From CAWKEY01 sp963848675 (GTDB taxonomy: Bacteria > Pseudomonadota > Gammaproteobacteria > Methylococcales > Methylomonadaceae), in assembly GCA_963848675.1 (NCBI GenBank), contig CAWKEY010000040.1, positions 1 through 44,987 of the forward strand: DNA of 44,987 nucleotides. Reading direction: 5' to 3'. A model generated the notes under the pieces. It was not told where the DNA came from and did no database searches. It worked only from the letters and a program-made list of their open reading frames with translations. Below, piece by piece: positions 1 through 7,710 of this stretch. The first letter of the stretch is position 1; each line of letters starts with the position of its first letter. A program made the translations under genes and the position numbers.

Positions 1-64
1 TGCAGAGCTATGCATAAGGGTCGATATCGGTCTTTCTTCAGATTACGTTTAAATTTTAACTATT

Positions 65-1792
65 TCAAGCCAATTCATTAACGGCATCTTCGGTACGGAA
101 AAACACCTTGCCCGGTTTTAGCTGCTTGAGAAAATCGGTTTTTTCAAGTTTGTCGAGCACCGGGCCTTTGGCTTCCGAGAGATGTAGCCTGATTTTGGCC
201 GCCTGCAAGCTGCGGTTTAAATTTTCCAGGGCCTCCAGCGCCGTGCTGTCAATATCGCTGACAGAGGTAAAGATCATCACGATATGCCTGATGGCCGGCT
301 GCTGGCGGAGCTCGGCAGCGATGAAGTTTTCAATATAATTGATATTGGCAAAAGTAATGTTTTCATCGATCCTCACTAGCAGCAAGTGGCTCCAGGTTTC
401 GACCTGATGCCGCTTGATATTCCGGTAATGTTCGGTGTGTGGTATGCGCCCGACGACGGCAATATGCGGATGGCTGCTTTTGCGTAAATGGCAGAAGATC
501 GTAAGGATGATGCCCAGAGTCAGACCTTCCTCAATACCCAGCGCCAAAACCCCCAGCAAGGTGACGGCTTCAGCCATGCCGTCACCGCGATCATAACGCC
601 AGGTATGCGCAATATCGCGCAGCCGCACCAGCGGGATGATGGCAACCAAAATGATGGCAGCCAGCGTTGCTTTAGGGATGCTTTCAAACCATGTGCTAAA
701 GAACATAACGGCTAGGGCCAAAATACCTGCCGCAATCAGCATGGCCATTTGCGTACGCGCGCCCGCCGCAAAATTGACCATGGTACGGCTGAACCCGCCT
801 GCCACGGGCATGCCGCCGGAAATGGCAGCGGCTATATTGGCGGCGCCCAAAGCAACCAGCTCCTGGTTGGGTACGATTTTTTCGCCTCTGAGATTGGCCG
901 TAACCTTGGCAATGGCCACGCTTTCCACGTAAGCGATCAGGGCGATAAATGCCGCATAAGGCAGCAGCAGCTGCCACTTTTCGCTCAGGATAATGGGCAG
1001 GCCTAATGCGGGAAACCCGGACGGAATGTGTCCGACAACGGCCACGCTTTGCTGCTCGGCCAGCCCAAAATAGGTGACTGCCAGCGTGGTGAGCACAACC
1101 GTTAGCAATGGTCCGCACTTGCTGATCAGCATCACCGTCGAGCGCGGTAGGCCGGCTTTTTTCAGCAGCATCGTGAGCGGCTTGCCAAAGCTCAGCAACA
1201 GCGCCAGTGCCGCCAGGCCTATCAACAATGTTTCAACATTCAGGTGCTGGATAGAATCGCCATAGCATCTGGTATCGATACCGCAATCCAGGTTTTTTAT
1301 CCCCGCCAAAGCCGGTACCTGGCTGGCTATAATTAAAATAGCCGCCCCGCTGGTAAAACCGGTAAGCACCGGGTGACTGATAAAATTAACCAGTCCGCCC
1401 ATGCGCAAGCCCGCCATCAGCATCATGATCAATCCGCCTTCCGCTGACAGTATCACCGCGCTTTCGACGGGATTGCCCATGGCGCTGATCTCGGGCGCCG
1501 TTATTGCGCTGGCGATCATGATCGCCGCTATGGAAACCGGCCCGACCGATAGGGTTCGGCTGGTGCCGAACAGGGCATACAGTACCGGCGGCAATATGCT
1601 GGCATACAAACCCATTTGCGGCGGCAATCCGGCCAGCATGGCATACGCGATGCCTTGTGGAACCAGCAGTATCGCGGTGATAATACCGGCGAACAGATCA
1701 TCATTAAAATGCTGAAGAGTATAGGTTTTTAGCCAGTCGATTGCCGGCAGAAAGCGGCTTAGCCTGGAGGCATCGGATTTTGAATAAGACAT
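65..1792 (-). CDS. SulP family anion transporter with STAS domain
   Basis: A 575-residue inner-membrane protein of the SulP/SLC26 family. These proteins move sulfate, bicarbonate or related anions. The N-terminal transporter core carries the family signature near residues 44-66 (VPQGIAYAMLAGLPP) and many hydrophobic segments up to about residue 430. The last ~130 residues form a soluble STAS domain. Length is normal for the family. It is the last gene of a minus-strand run that begins with a persulfide dioxygenase and a sulfide:quinone oxidoreductase, 81 bp downstream of the latter. From that context I infer export of sulfite or sulfate produced by sulfide oxidation, although bicarbonate transport cannot be excluded from sequence. 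Confidence 0.93.
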   Translation of the reverse strand: MSYSKSDASRLSRFLPAIDWLKTYTLQHFNDDLFAGIITAILLVPQGIAYAMLAGLPPQMGLYASILPPVLYALFGTSRTLSVGPVSIAAIMIASAITAPEISAMGNPVESAVILSAEGGLIMMLMAGLRMGGLVNFISHPVLTGFTSGAAILIIASQVPALAGIKNLDCGIDTRCYGDSIQHLNVETLLIGLAALALLLSFGKPLTMLLKKAGLPRSTVMLISKCGPLLTVVLTTLAVTYFGLAEQQSVAVVGHIPSGFPALGLPIILSEKWQLLLPYAAFIALIAYVESVAIAKVTANLRGEKIVPNQELVALGAANIAAAISGGMPVAGGFSRTMVNFAAGARTQMAMLIAAGILALAVMFFSTWFESIPKATLAAIILVAIIPLVRLRDIAHTWRYDRGDGMAEAVTLLGVLALGIEEGLTLGIILTIFCHLRKSSHPHIAVVGRIPHTEHYRNIKRHQVETWSHLLLVRIDENITFANINYIENFIAAELRQQPAIRHIVMIFTSVSDIDSTALEALENLNRSLQAAKIRLHLSEAKGPVLDKLEKTDFLKQLKPGKVFFRTEDAVNELA

Positions 1793-1873
1793 TGCGTTGT
1801 GGGTGATTTTGATGATGGGGGCGCCAAGGATTCAAGGCGAAAAAACGCAAGCCTTGAACCCTGAACCTTGCGA

Positions 1874-3127
1874 TTATTCTTCTTTCATAAAGCGTTTGGC
1901 ATAACCTTCCAGATGCGGAATGTCGATGCGATAGCCTTTGATCATCAAATGCCAATACAACCAGGGAAAACCGGTTGTTTTTCCCCACCACCATATCCAG
2001 AGGTTTGCTCTTGGATCCAGCAACGGGAAGGATGGCGTGACTTTGCCGCCGTAAGAAAACTCGGCCAGCATGACCGTGCTTAAAGAGGTCGTCAGCGGGC
2101 AGGAGCCATAACCGTCATAGCCTTCTGCGACAGACTTACTGTTGATCAGAGCGAGGATATTGTCCACCACGACCGGCACCTGTTTGCGGACGGCGGCGGC
2201 AGTTTTGGCATTCGAAGTCGCTGCCGCATCGCCCAGAGCAAAAATGTTGGCGTATTTATTGTGTTGCAGTGTCCTTTCATGGACATCGACCCAGCCGGCC
2301 GCATTGGCCAGCGGGCTTTGCTTAATGAAATCCGGCGCGCTTTGCGGCGGCGTGACATGAATCATGTCGAATGCTTTGCTCACCTGCTGTTTGTTGCCAT
2401 CGCTGCCGGTCACTTCAAAGGTGGCTATTTTAGCCGGGCCATCGATAGACACCAGATTGGTGTTGAAGTTGGCTTTAATTCCGTAACCGGCAGCCACTTT
2501 GCTTAAAGCTTTGGCAAAAAACGGTATACCAAACATACCTGGGCCAGCGGTACAGAACTCAACGGTGAATTTATCCAGAATGCCTTTTTTACGGAAGCGG
2601 TCGGCCGCCAGATACATGATTTTTTGCGGTGCGCCGGCGCATTTGATCGGCATGGGCGGTTGCGTAAACAAAGCCGTGCCTGACTCCAGGTTTTTGATGC
2701 ATTCCCATGTGTATTCGACCGTCTCGGCAGAATAATTGCTACAGACGTTATTTTTGCCGATAGTCTCTTTAAGGCCGCTAATTTTATCCCAGTCCAGCTG
2801 CAACCCAGGGCAGACCACCAGATAGTCGTAACTGATGGTATCCCCGGAACGCAAGGTCACGGCATTGTCTTCGGGCTGAAAGGTTTCGGCAAAGTCCTTG
2901 ATCCAGGTGACGCTGGGGTGAATCAAATCCGCCTCATTGCGGACAGTTTGTTTCAGTGTATAAGCACCGCCGCCGACAATGGTAAAGCCAGGCTGGTAAT
3001 AATGTTTTTCGGATGGCTCAATAAGGGCTATATCAATAGCCGAATTTTGCCTGCGCATATTGTTGGCTACAGAAACGCCCGCTGCGCCGCCGCCGACAAT
3101 CAGGAGCGTATGGTGTGTGTTTGACAT
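1874..3127 (-). CDS. sqr: Type II sulfide:quinone oxidoreductase
   Basis: A 417-residue flavoprotein expected to oxidise sulfide, pass electrons to quinone and transfer sulfane sulfur to a thiol acceptor. The FAD-binding glycine motif is at residues 9-17 (LIVGGGAAG) and a second FAD contact (ALGDAAA) is near 297-303. Cys163 (PIKCAGAP) and Cys343 (GYGSCPL) sit in contexts matching the two catalytic cysteines of human-type SQOR, and CSNYS at 129-133 is also typical of that type. The frame stays open another 178 codons upstream, but the ATG at 3125-3127 has a good GGAGG-type ribosome site at 3133-3139 and begins exactly at the FAD fold. A 142 bp mobile repeat lies between this gene and the upstream dioxygenase. 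Confidence 0.93.
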   Translation of the reverse strand: MSNTHHTLLIVGGGAAGVSVANNMRRQNSAIDIALIEPSEKHYYQPGFTIVGGGAYTLKQTVRNEADLIHPSVTWIKDFAETFQPEDNAVTLRSGDTISYDYLVVCPGLQLDWDKISGLKETIGKNNVCSNYSAETVEYTWECIKNLESGTALFTQPPMPIKCAGAPQKIMYLAADRFRKKGILDKFTVEFCTAGPGMFGIPFFAKALSKVAAGYGIKANFNTNLVSIDGPAKIATFEVTGSDGNKQQVSKAFDMIHVTPPQSAPDFIKQSPLANAAGWVDVHERTLQHNKYANIFALGDAAATSNAKTAAAVRKQVPVVVDNILALINSKSVAEGYDGYGSCPLTTSLSTVMLAEFSYGGKVTPSFPLLDPRANLWIWWWGKTTGFPWLYWHLMIKGYRIDIPHLEGYAKRFMKEE

Positions 3128-3156
3128 GAAATCCTCCGGGTAGTGTTTAATTTTTA
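3128..3156 (-). promoter_or_regulatory. sqr ribosome binding site region
   Basis: CCCGGAGGAT on the minus strand (3131-3140) lies 3-12 bases before the sqr ATG and decides the start, against a 178-codon upstream open frame that runs through the mobile repeat. The mobile repeat ends 16 bp upstream of it. Confidence 0.7.
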
Positions 3157-3298
3157 GTAACTCTTCAGCGTTTTTTCGCAAGAAGCTTGAATTTGCTGTC
3201 ATTTCGACCATCGGGAGAAATCTCTTAAGCCCTGGAATATGGGGGAGCCTTAAGATTCCTCGCTTTGCTCGGAATGACAAACTACGCTGAATAGTTAC
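3157..3298. repeat. MITE-like dispersed repeat, copy A
   Basis: A 142 bp element bounded by near-perfect 14 bp terminal inverted repeats: GTAACTCTTCAGCG at the left end and CGCTGAATAGTTAC at the right end, with one mismatch. The interior contains TCATTTCGACC...GGGAGAAATCTCTTAAG and AAGATTCCTCGCTTTGCTCGGAATGAC. Copy B at 19665-19806 is nearly identical over its whole length in the opposite orientation, and copy C at 24277-24360 keeps the interior only. It encodes no transposase. It lies inside the dioxygenase-sqr intergenic space, just upstream of the sqr ribosome site. Confidence 0.85.
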
Positions 3299-3413
3299 AA
3301 TTTTATAGTTATTGTTCAGTGTTGATAGAGTCAAAATTGCCGATGAAGTCAACTCATTTAAATCGCTACGCAGCCACTTCAGCCGCCTTCTACTGGCTGA
3401 ACGCAATACCCGC

Positions 3414-4502
3414 TCAGACGTCCTTTTGCCAGGCTTCAAAGCCGCCAGCCATCGACAGCACATTGGTATAACCCAAGGTTTGCATGGTTTGCGCCGCCAT
3501 GGCCGAACGGCCGCCGGTACGGCAGTAAACCAGGACTGCTTTTGACTTGTCCGCCAGTTCCGGCAGATTGCCGATTTTAAACTCCAACACTCCGCGCGGC
3601 AGCAGCAGCGTATTGTCAAGGTGACCGGCGGCAAATTCGCTTTCCTCGCGGACATCGACAATCACGATATTGCCCTCTTTAAGCAATTGTTTGGCAGTGG
3701 CAACATTCACCTCGGAGATCTGTTGTTTAGCGGCGGCAACCAGATCCTGAGCGGAGGTTTGCGTGCGCTCTGGGCGATTGGCTTCACGGCGAACCACCGC
3801 ATCCTGGCGTTCGTTTTCATCCAGACCGCAATAACGGTTGGCGGGTACCGCCTCGTCAATCAGGCGTGGTTTCGGCAAATTCAGATTATTCATAATCTCA
3901 ATGAATTGCTCGCGCGTTTTTCCGGCCAGGCGAGGGTTGGTGGTGCGTTCCTGCACAATACTGCTGACCCAGCGGCCCTGATAATCATGCCCAGGATACA
4001 CCAGTGTTTCATCGGGCAGGGTAAACAAACGCTGGGTGATGCAGTCATACAGCGCGCCCGCATCACCGCCCTGAAAATCGGTACGGCCACAGCCGCCGAT
4101 GAACAAGGCATCGCCGGAGAATAGGCGGTCACGCCACAGATACGAAACACTGCCGGGCGTATGGCCAGGGGTGGCGATTACCTTGATCTGCTCGCTGCCG
4201 GCAAATTTAAAAATATCACCATCCTGAATCTGAATATCGGCATTTTGCGCACCGCACAGTCCGCTGACCGCGGTTTGCGCCCCGGTACGCTGGCGCAGTA
4301 AACCGCTGGCGGTAATGTGGTCGGCATGAACGTGCGTTTCCAGAGAATACTTTAAGTGCAGACCATGCGCTTCGAGCAGCGCTAAATAAGCATCAATATG
4401 GGTATTGACGGGATCAATAAATACCGCATCTTTACTGACCGGGTCCGCAATCAAATAGGTGTAAGTCCAGGTTTCCGGGTCGAATAGTTGTTTGAATATC
4501 AT
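3414..4502 (-). CDS. Persulfide dioxygenase-rhodanese fusion (ETHE1-like)
   Basis: A 362-residue fusion. Residues 1-~245 are a metallo-beta-lactamase-fold persulfide dioxygenase, with iron ligands visible at His57 and His59 (THVHADH), His113 (PGHTPG), Asp131 (SGDALF) and His172 (YPGHDY). Residues ~262-362 are a rhodanese domain with active Cys327 in VYCRTGGRS. The dioxygenase oxidises glutathione persulfide to sulfite, and the fused rhodanese can move sulfane sulfur between glutathione persulfide and sulfite/thiosulfate. The start at 4500-4502 has GGAG upstream; a 20-codon upstream extension has no such site and overlaps the sigma-54 promoter. First gene of the run leading to sqr and the SulP transporter. 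Confidence 0.95.
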   Translation of the reverse strand: MIFKQLFDPETWTYTYLIADPVSKDAVFIDPVNTHIDAYLALLEAHGLHLKYSLETHVHADHITASGLLRQRTGAQTAVSGLCGAQNADIQIQDGDIFKFAGSEQIKVIATPGHTPGSVSYLWRDRLFSGDALFIGGCGRTDFQGGDAGALYDCITQRLFTLPDETLVYPGHDYQGRWVSSIVQERTTNPRLAGKTREQFIEIMNNLNLPKPRLIDEAVPANRYCGLDENERQDAVVRREANRPERTQTSAQDLVAAAKQQISEVNVATAKQLLKEGNIVIVDVREESEFAAGHLDNTLLLPRGVLEFKIGNLPELADKSKAVLVYCRTGGRSAMAAQTMQTLGYTNVLSMAGGFEAWQKDV

Positions 4503-4545
4503 GATGTTTCTCCGATGTTTGCTGTTGAGCTGTTTGTTATAGTAA

Positions 4546-4561
4546 AGCAAGACCTGTGCCA
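4546..4561 (-). promoter_or_regulatory. Sigma-54 -24/-12 promoter of the dioxygenase-sqr run
   Basis: On the minus strand the sequence is TGGCAC-AGGTC-TTGCT, a full match to the sigma-54 consensus TGGCAC-N5-TTGCW with correct spacing between the GG and GC dinucleotides. It lies 44 bp upstream of the dioxygenase ATG, so transcription should start near 4535. An enhancer-like palindrome is centred about 126 bp upstream of the -12 element. Confidence 0.88.
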
Positions 4562-4666
4562 AAAATAAAATATTACTAAGCGTTTGTTTTAGTTGAAAAA
4601 TTATTATTTTTCATAAGCCATTGTAAAAAATAAATGTTTCACACATGTTTCTATTTTGTATCAGAA

Positions 4667-4681
4667 TGTTTCATTGAAACA
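4667..4681. promoter_or_regulatory. Enhancer palindrome for the sigma-54 activator, site 1
   Basis: TGTTTCA-T-TGAAACA is a perfect 15 bp palindrome around one central base. Two further TGTTTC half-sites lie at 4635-4640 and 4646-4651. The core GTTTC-N3-GAAAC recurs at 7673-7685, upstream of the second sigma-54 promoter and of the FisR-like activator gene. Distance and shared core fit an upstream activator site. Binding by that activator is inferred. Confidence 0.7.
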
Positions 4682-4714
4682 CTATAAATCAGCCAAGAAT
4701 ATGACAGGGTCTTT

Positions 4715-5158
4715 TCAGTTACCTTTGACGACTCTTTCGTTTTTGGGTTCGATATGGCGCGCATTATTGCCGTCAATCAGATGTTCCGACGGAGTATGAA
4801 AGTGCATTTGTTTAAATGTGTAGGTTTTGTCTTTGACACTGATGGTACTGCCTGATTTGAAATCAAGCTGGATGGTGTGGCCTAAATTTTCTACAGCGGT
4901 CACCTTGTCATGAAAATGGACAACAAAGCTATCCTGTTCCATTTTTTCTTGGGTCCGGTTAGTGAAAATATTTATGGGCGACTGATGCATTCCAGGATCC
5001 AGGTTTGGCAAGCTGTATTTTTTGGAATCCTGGGCGTGACCCTCAGGTTGAGCCCCGTGCGCATCATTTTCTTTAATAGCTTGCCTGTCACACACTGATA
5101 AGGACGATGCCAACAACAGAGGCATGAATAGATGCCTGATTTTTGGTTTTCTGCACAT
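4715..5158 (-). pseudogene. 3'-truncated alpha-carbonic anhydrase
   Basis: A 147-residue reading frame with a hydrophobic N-terminal export signal, followed by unmistakable alpha-carbonic anhydrase motifs: QSPINI near residue 60 and MHFHTPSEH near 118-126, which carries the first two zinc histidines. Family similarity ends soon after, at about LIDG, and is replaced by a short unrelated tail and a stop. Intact bacterial enzymes are about 220-250 residues, so the third zinc histidine and the C-terminal half are missing. It should not be an active carbonic anhydrase as written. It lies 81 bp after the secreted rhodanese and could be cotranscribed with it. Confidence 0.75.
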
Positions 5159-5239
5159 AATCGCTAATCAATAAAGCTGAGGGTTCATTGCCTAATCTTC
5201 TTCACTGCGGGAGCAGTTCCATTGCCCCACAATAAGCTT

Positions 5240-5635
5240 TTACTCGGTTGCTAATCCGGCTCTATTCCAAGCCAGTAAACCACCATCCAGATTTAACACC
5301 TTGGTAAAACCGGCGGCTGTTAGCGTGTATGCGGCCTGGGCAGAACGTCGTCCGCTTTGGCATTGGGCGATGATGGGGCTGTTTTTATAGGACTCAAGTT
5401 CCGCCAGCCTTGCAGGTAACTGATTGAGCGGAATATGAATGGCGCCCGGGATGTGTGTTTCATCCCATTCTTGATCTTCCCGCACATCAACAATAACGGC
5501 CTTTTTCTCTGTGTGCATGGCCGCGGCTTGAGCGGGGGAGATGTTAGTTATTTCGTTTGCCAAACATTGCGCTGATAGAAAAATAGTAATAGTGCTCAAA
5601 ACAGTTAATTGGAAAATTTTTAACATGACTGACAT
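5240..5635 (-). CDS. Secreted single-domain rhodanese
   Basis: A 131-residue protein with a cleavable signal peptide (about residues 1-26, ending near CLA-NE) and one rhodanese domain. The active-site loop is QCQSGRRS with Cys92, and the VDVREDQEW segment near residue 50 is typical. It should act in the periplasm as a sulfane-sulfur carrier or transferase. An AGGAG ribosome site precedes the first ATG with 7-base spacing. It follows the dihaem peroxidase by 90 bp on the same strand, and the run appears to be driven by the sigma-54 promoter at 7567-7582. This places it in the periplasmic arm of the sulfide response. Confidence 0.9.
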   Translation of the reverse strand: MSVMLKIFQLTVLSTITIFLSAQCLANEITNISPAQAAAMHTEKKAVIVDVREDQEWDETHIPGAIHIPLNQLPARLAELESYKNSPIIAQCQSGRRSAQAAYTLTAAGFTKVLNLDGGLLAWNRAGLATE

Positions 5636-5725
5636 CTGATAACTCCTGAGTAATAGTGAATAAGTGGGATGTAAACTATTGTCTTTATTTCAGTATTTGC
5701 TAATTTATAGAGGCCGGTTAAAGTG

Positions 5726-6793
5726 CTATTGCGGCTTAGCTCCTGGACTGGTTAATGATTTCATAAAGGCCACAAGATCAGCCTTTTCCTGTTCTGTCAA
5801 ATGCAAAGGGAAAATTTTGGCGTCGACATAGGGGCTTTTATTGCCGCCCTGATCATAATGTTCGATCACTTCTTCCAGGGTTTTAATGCTGCCGTCGTGC
5901 ATATACGGAGCCGTCAGCGCTATGTTTCGGAGGCTTGGCGTCTTAAATCTGCCCAGATCGGCAAGCTCTTTGGTGACTTTAAATCGCCCCAGCTCGGAAC
6001 GCTGGGCATCAGTCATCGCCACCTTATCAGGATCTTTCCCCTGCCTGACTGCGCTGACCAATGCACCTAAAACCGGATCCAAACGCTTAAAGCCCACGCC
6101 GACATTATAAAAACGATTGTCGGTAAACAAGGCGTTATTCCATGATATTTCGTGGCAGGTCATGCAATTGCCCTTGCGTCTGAAGACACGCGAGCCGCGT
6201 GCGGCGCTGGCCGATATCGCCGATTGATCCTTGCCAAAATAGTACCGGTCAAAAGGGGAGTTACCGGCAATCAGGCTGCGCTCATAACTGGCAATGGCCT
6301 TGGCAACATGCTCAATCCTAACCGCTTTCGCTTCAACATTAAAAACTTGTTTAAATTGCTGAGCATAATTGGCATCTTGCCGGACAACATCGACTACGCC
6401 CTGGTGGTTTTTCAATCCATGCTCAATCGGATTAACCAAAGGGCCCAGCGACTGGGCTTCCAGGCTGTTTTCCCTGCCATCCAAAAACTGGCTTTGGTAA
6501 AACGCCGAATTGATCACTGTAGGCGTATTGCGAGTGCCTGTTTGCCCACCAACCCCCCTTGCCACCGGCAACCCATCCGTAAAGGCTTTATCCTCCTGGT
6601 GGCAACTGGCGCAGCTGATCGAATCGTCAGCGCTTAAGCGTTTATCATTAAACAGTAACCGGCCCAATGCGACTTTCTCCGCCGTTTGCGGGTTGTCGCT
6701 GGGGATAGCTAAAGCGGGTAACCCCAAGTTATTGTCCGCTAACGCGCCGCTTGAAAAAAACAACGCCAGCACTAGTTTTGCCATTATTCGCAT
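5726..6793 (-). CDS. Dihaem cytochrome c peroxidase (CcpA/MauG family)
   Basis: A 355-residue periplasmic protein with a signal peptide cleaved near residue 19 (GALA-D). It has two haem c sites, CASCH at 61-65 and CMTCH at 210-214. The conserved APYMHDGS segment (near 295-302) supplies the distal methionine usual in bacterial cytochrome c peroxidases. Length is normal. The reaction would be reduction of hydrogen peroxide to water with electrons from a c-type cytochrome; a MauG-like oxidation role is a less likely alternative. GGGAGG precedes the start. It lies between the DUF1264 lipoprotein gene (95 bp upstream) and the secreted rhodanese. Its link to sulfane sulfur is by context only. Confidence 0.92.
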   Translation of the reverse strand: MRIMAKLVLALFFSSGALADNNLGLPALAIPSDNPQTAEKVALGRLLFNDKRLSADDSISCASCHQEDKAFTDGLPVARGVGGQTGTRNTPTVINSAFYQSQFLDGRENSLEAQSLGPLVNPIEHGLKNHQGVVDVVRQDANYAQQFKQVFNVEAKAVRIEHVAKAIASYERSLIAGNSPFDRYYFGKDQSAISASAARGSRVFRRKGNCMTCHEISWNNALFTDNRFYNVGVGFKRLDPVLGALVSAVRQGKDPDKVAMTDAQRSELGRFKVTKELADLGRFKTPSLRNIALTAPYMHDGSIKTLEEVIEHYDQGGNKSPYVDAKIFPLHLTEQEKADLVAFMKSLTSPGAKPQ

Positions 6794-6888
6794 GGATGCC
6801 TCCCGTAAAAAACACCAGCGGAGGCTGTGAAAACCTTGATCCGCTGGCTTGAAAAGTGTGCATGACTACACACTGAGGGGGATAAATT

Positions 6889-7494
6889 TTAGTCTTGCTC
6901 AGGCATTTGCTGCACAATCACCACGTAAGGTTCGCCTAACGGGTATTTATCTTCAGGCTTCTGAAAATAAATAACTTTTCCGTAAGTTTCATGCACTGCG
7001 GGTAAAATTTTAGCGGCCTCTTCCTGCGTCAAATCCGGAAATGTTGCATGTGCTCTAGCCACTTCGATTTTGTGATAATGCCAGTATTTTTTCTCGGCTT
7101 CAGGCAGGGTATTAAATTGCGCTGTGGTGATGATGTATTCGAAGCCAATCGGCTTGTCCTGATCTTTCATGCCGGTAGGGAACATCATGCACACGAAAGT
7201 ACCATCATCATAAGCCTTGCAATGGTGATGCACGATGACCTGCAATTTAGGGTCATGAACGCTATGCGTATCGGGCACAAGATGCCTTATGGCCTGAATG
7301 TGTAAATCGTTAAAACCTAAATGATCCGGGTGTTCTATTTGCCGCGGGTTTAAAGTTTCATTGTAAAGCTTGGCCTGGCCCGGCGCTGTAGTCATTGCCT
7401 GGCCATGGTGGCCGCTCTCGGATGTTGTTGCCGTTGTAGCGCAGCCGGTGGTTAATGCCAACAAGCTGCCGATGAATAATAGTTTTGATTGCAT
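6889..7494 (-). CDS. DUF1264 (oil-body-associated-like) lipoprotein
   Basis: A 201-residue protein. Its N-terminal signal ends in a lipobox-like TTGC, so Cys18 is probably lipidated. The rest matches the DUF1264/OBAP family: conserved histidines in IQAIRHLVPDTHSVHDP and VHHHCKAYDDGTFVCMMF, and the end segment KYPLGEPYVV. The biochemical role of the family is unknown. A GAGGGG ribosome site precedes the ATG. It is the first gene after the sigma-54 promoter at 7567-7582 and heads a run with a dihaem peroxidase and a rhodanese. The many histidines and paired cysteines allow metal or haem binding, but this is speculation. Confidence 0.85.
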   Translation of the reverse strand: MQSKLLFIGSLLALTTGCATTATTSESGHHGQAMTTAPGQAKLYNETLNPRQIEHPDHLGFNDLHIQAIRHLVPDTHSVHDPKLQVIVHHHCKAYDDGTFVCMMFPTGMKDQDKPIGFEYIITTAQFNTLPEAEKKYWHYHKIEVARAHATFPDLTQEEAAKILPAVHETYGKVIYFQKPEDKYPLGEPYVVIVQQMPEQD

Positions 7495-7566
7495 TTTGAT
7501 CCCCTCAAAGAATAAATAAAGTTTTTATGAAGCCCGGATTTTCGTAACCAAGCACATAATGTCTTT

Positions 7567-7582
7567 TGCCAGAATCATGCCA
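7567..7582 (-). promoter_or_regulatory. Sigma-54 -24/-12 promoter of the periplasmic run
   Basis: Minus strand TGGCAT-GATTC-TGGCA. The -24 GG and -12 GC dinucleotides are at the required spacing, with one mismatch to consensus in each box. It sits about 75 bp upstream of the DUF1264 gene. The palindrome at 7673-7685 is about 111 bp upstream of the -12 element, closely matching the geometry at the 4546-4561 promoter. Confidence 0.75.
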
Positions 7583-7672
7583 ACACGGTAATATATTTAT
7601 TACTTATTGTTTTATATTAAGTTTATTTATATTTCTCAAACCATTTGCCTTGCCTGGTCTGTTTCATGTATC

Positions 7673-7706
7673 GTTTCACAGAAACAAAGCCATGATTCAT
7701 TGAGAC
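7673..7706. promoter_or_regulatory. Enhancer palindromes for the sigma-54 activator, site 2
   Basis: GTTTC-ACA-GAAAC at 7673-7685 is a perfect-arm palindrome with the same core as site 1. A second, weaker copy GATTC-ATT-GAGAC is at 7694-7706, ending only 4 bp before the activator ATG, and a TGTTTCA half-site lies at 7660-7666. The cluster serves as upstream activator sequence for the minus-strand run. Because it abuts the activator start codon, it may also let the protein control its own synthesis. Both roles are inferred. Confidence 0.65.
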
Positions 7707-7710
7707 GCTT

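Noticed and set aside
3128..3661. 178-codon N-terminal extension of sqr
   Set aside because: It runs through the mobile repeat and into the dioxygenase gene in another frame, while the internal ATG has a strong ribosome site at the FAD fold.
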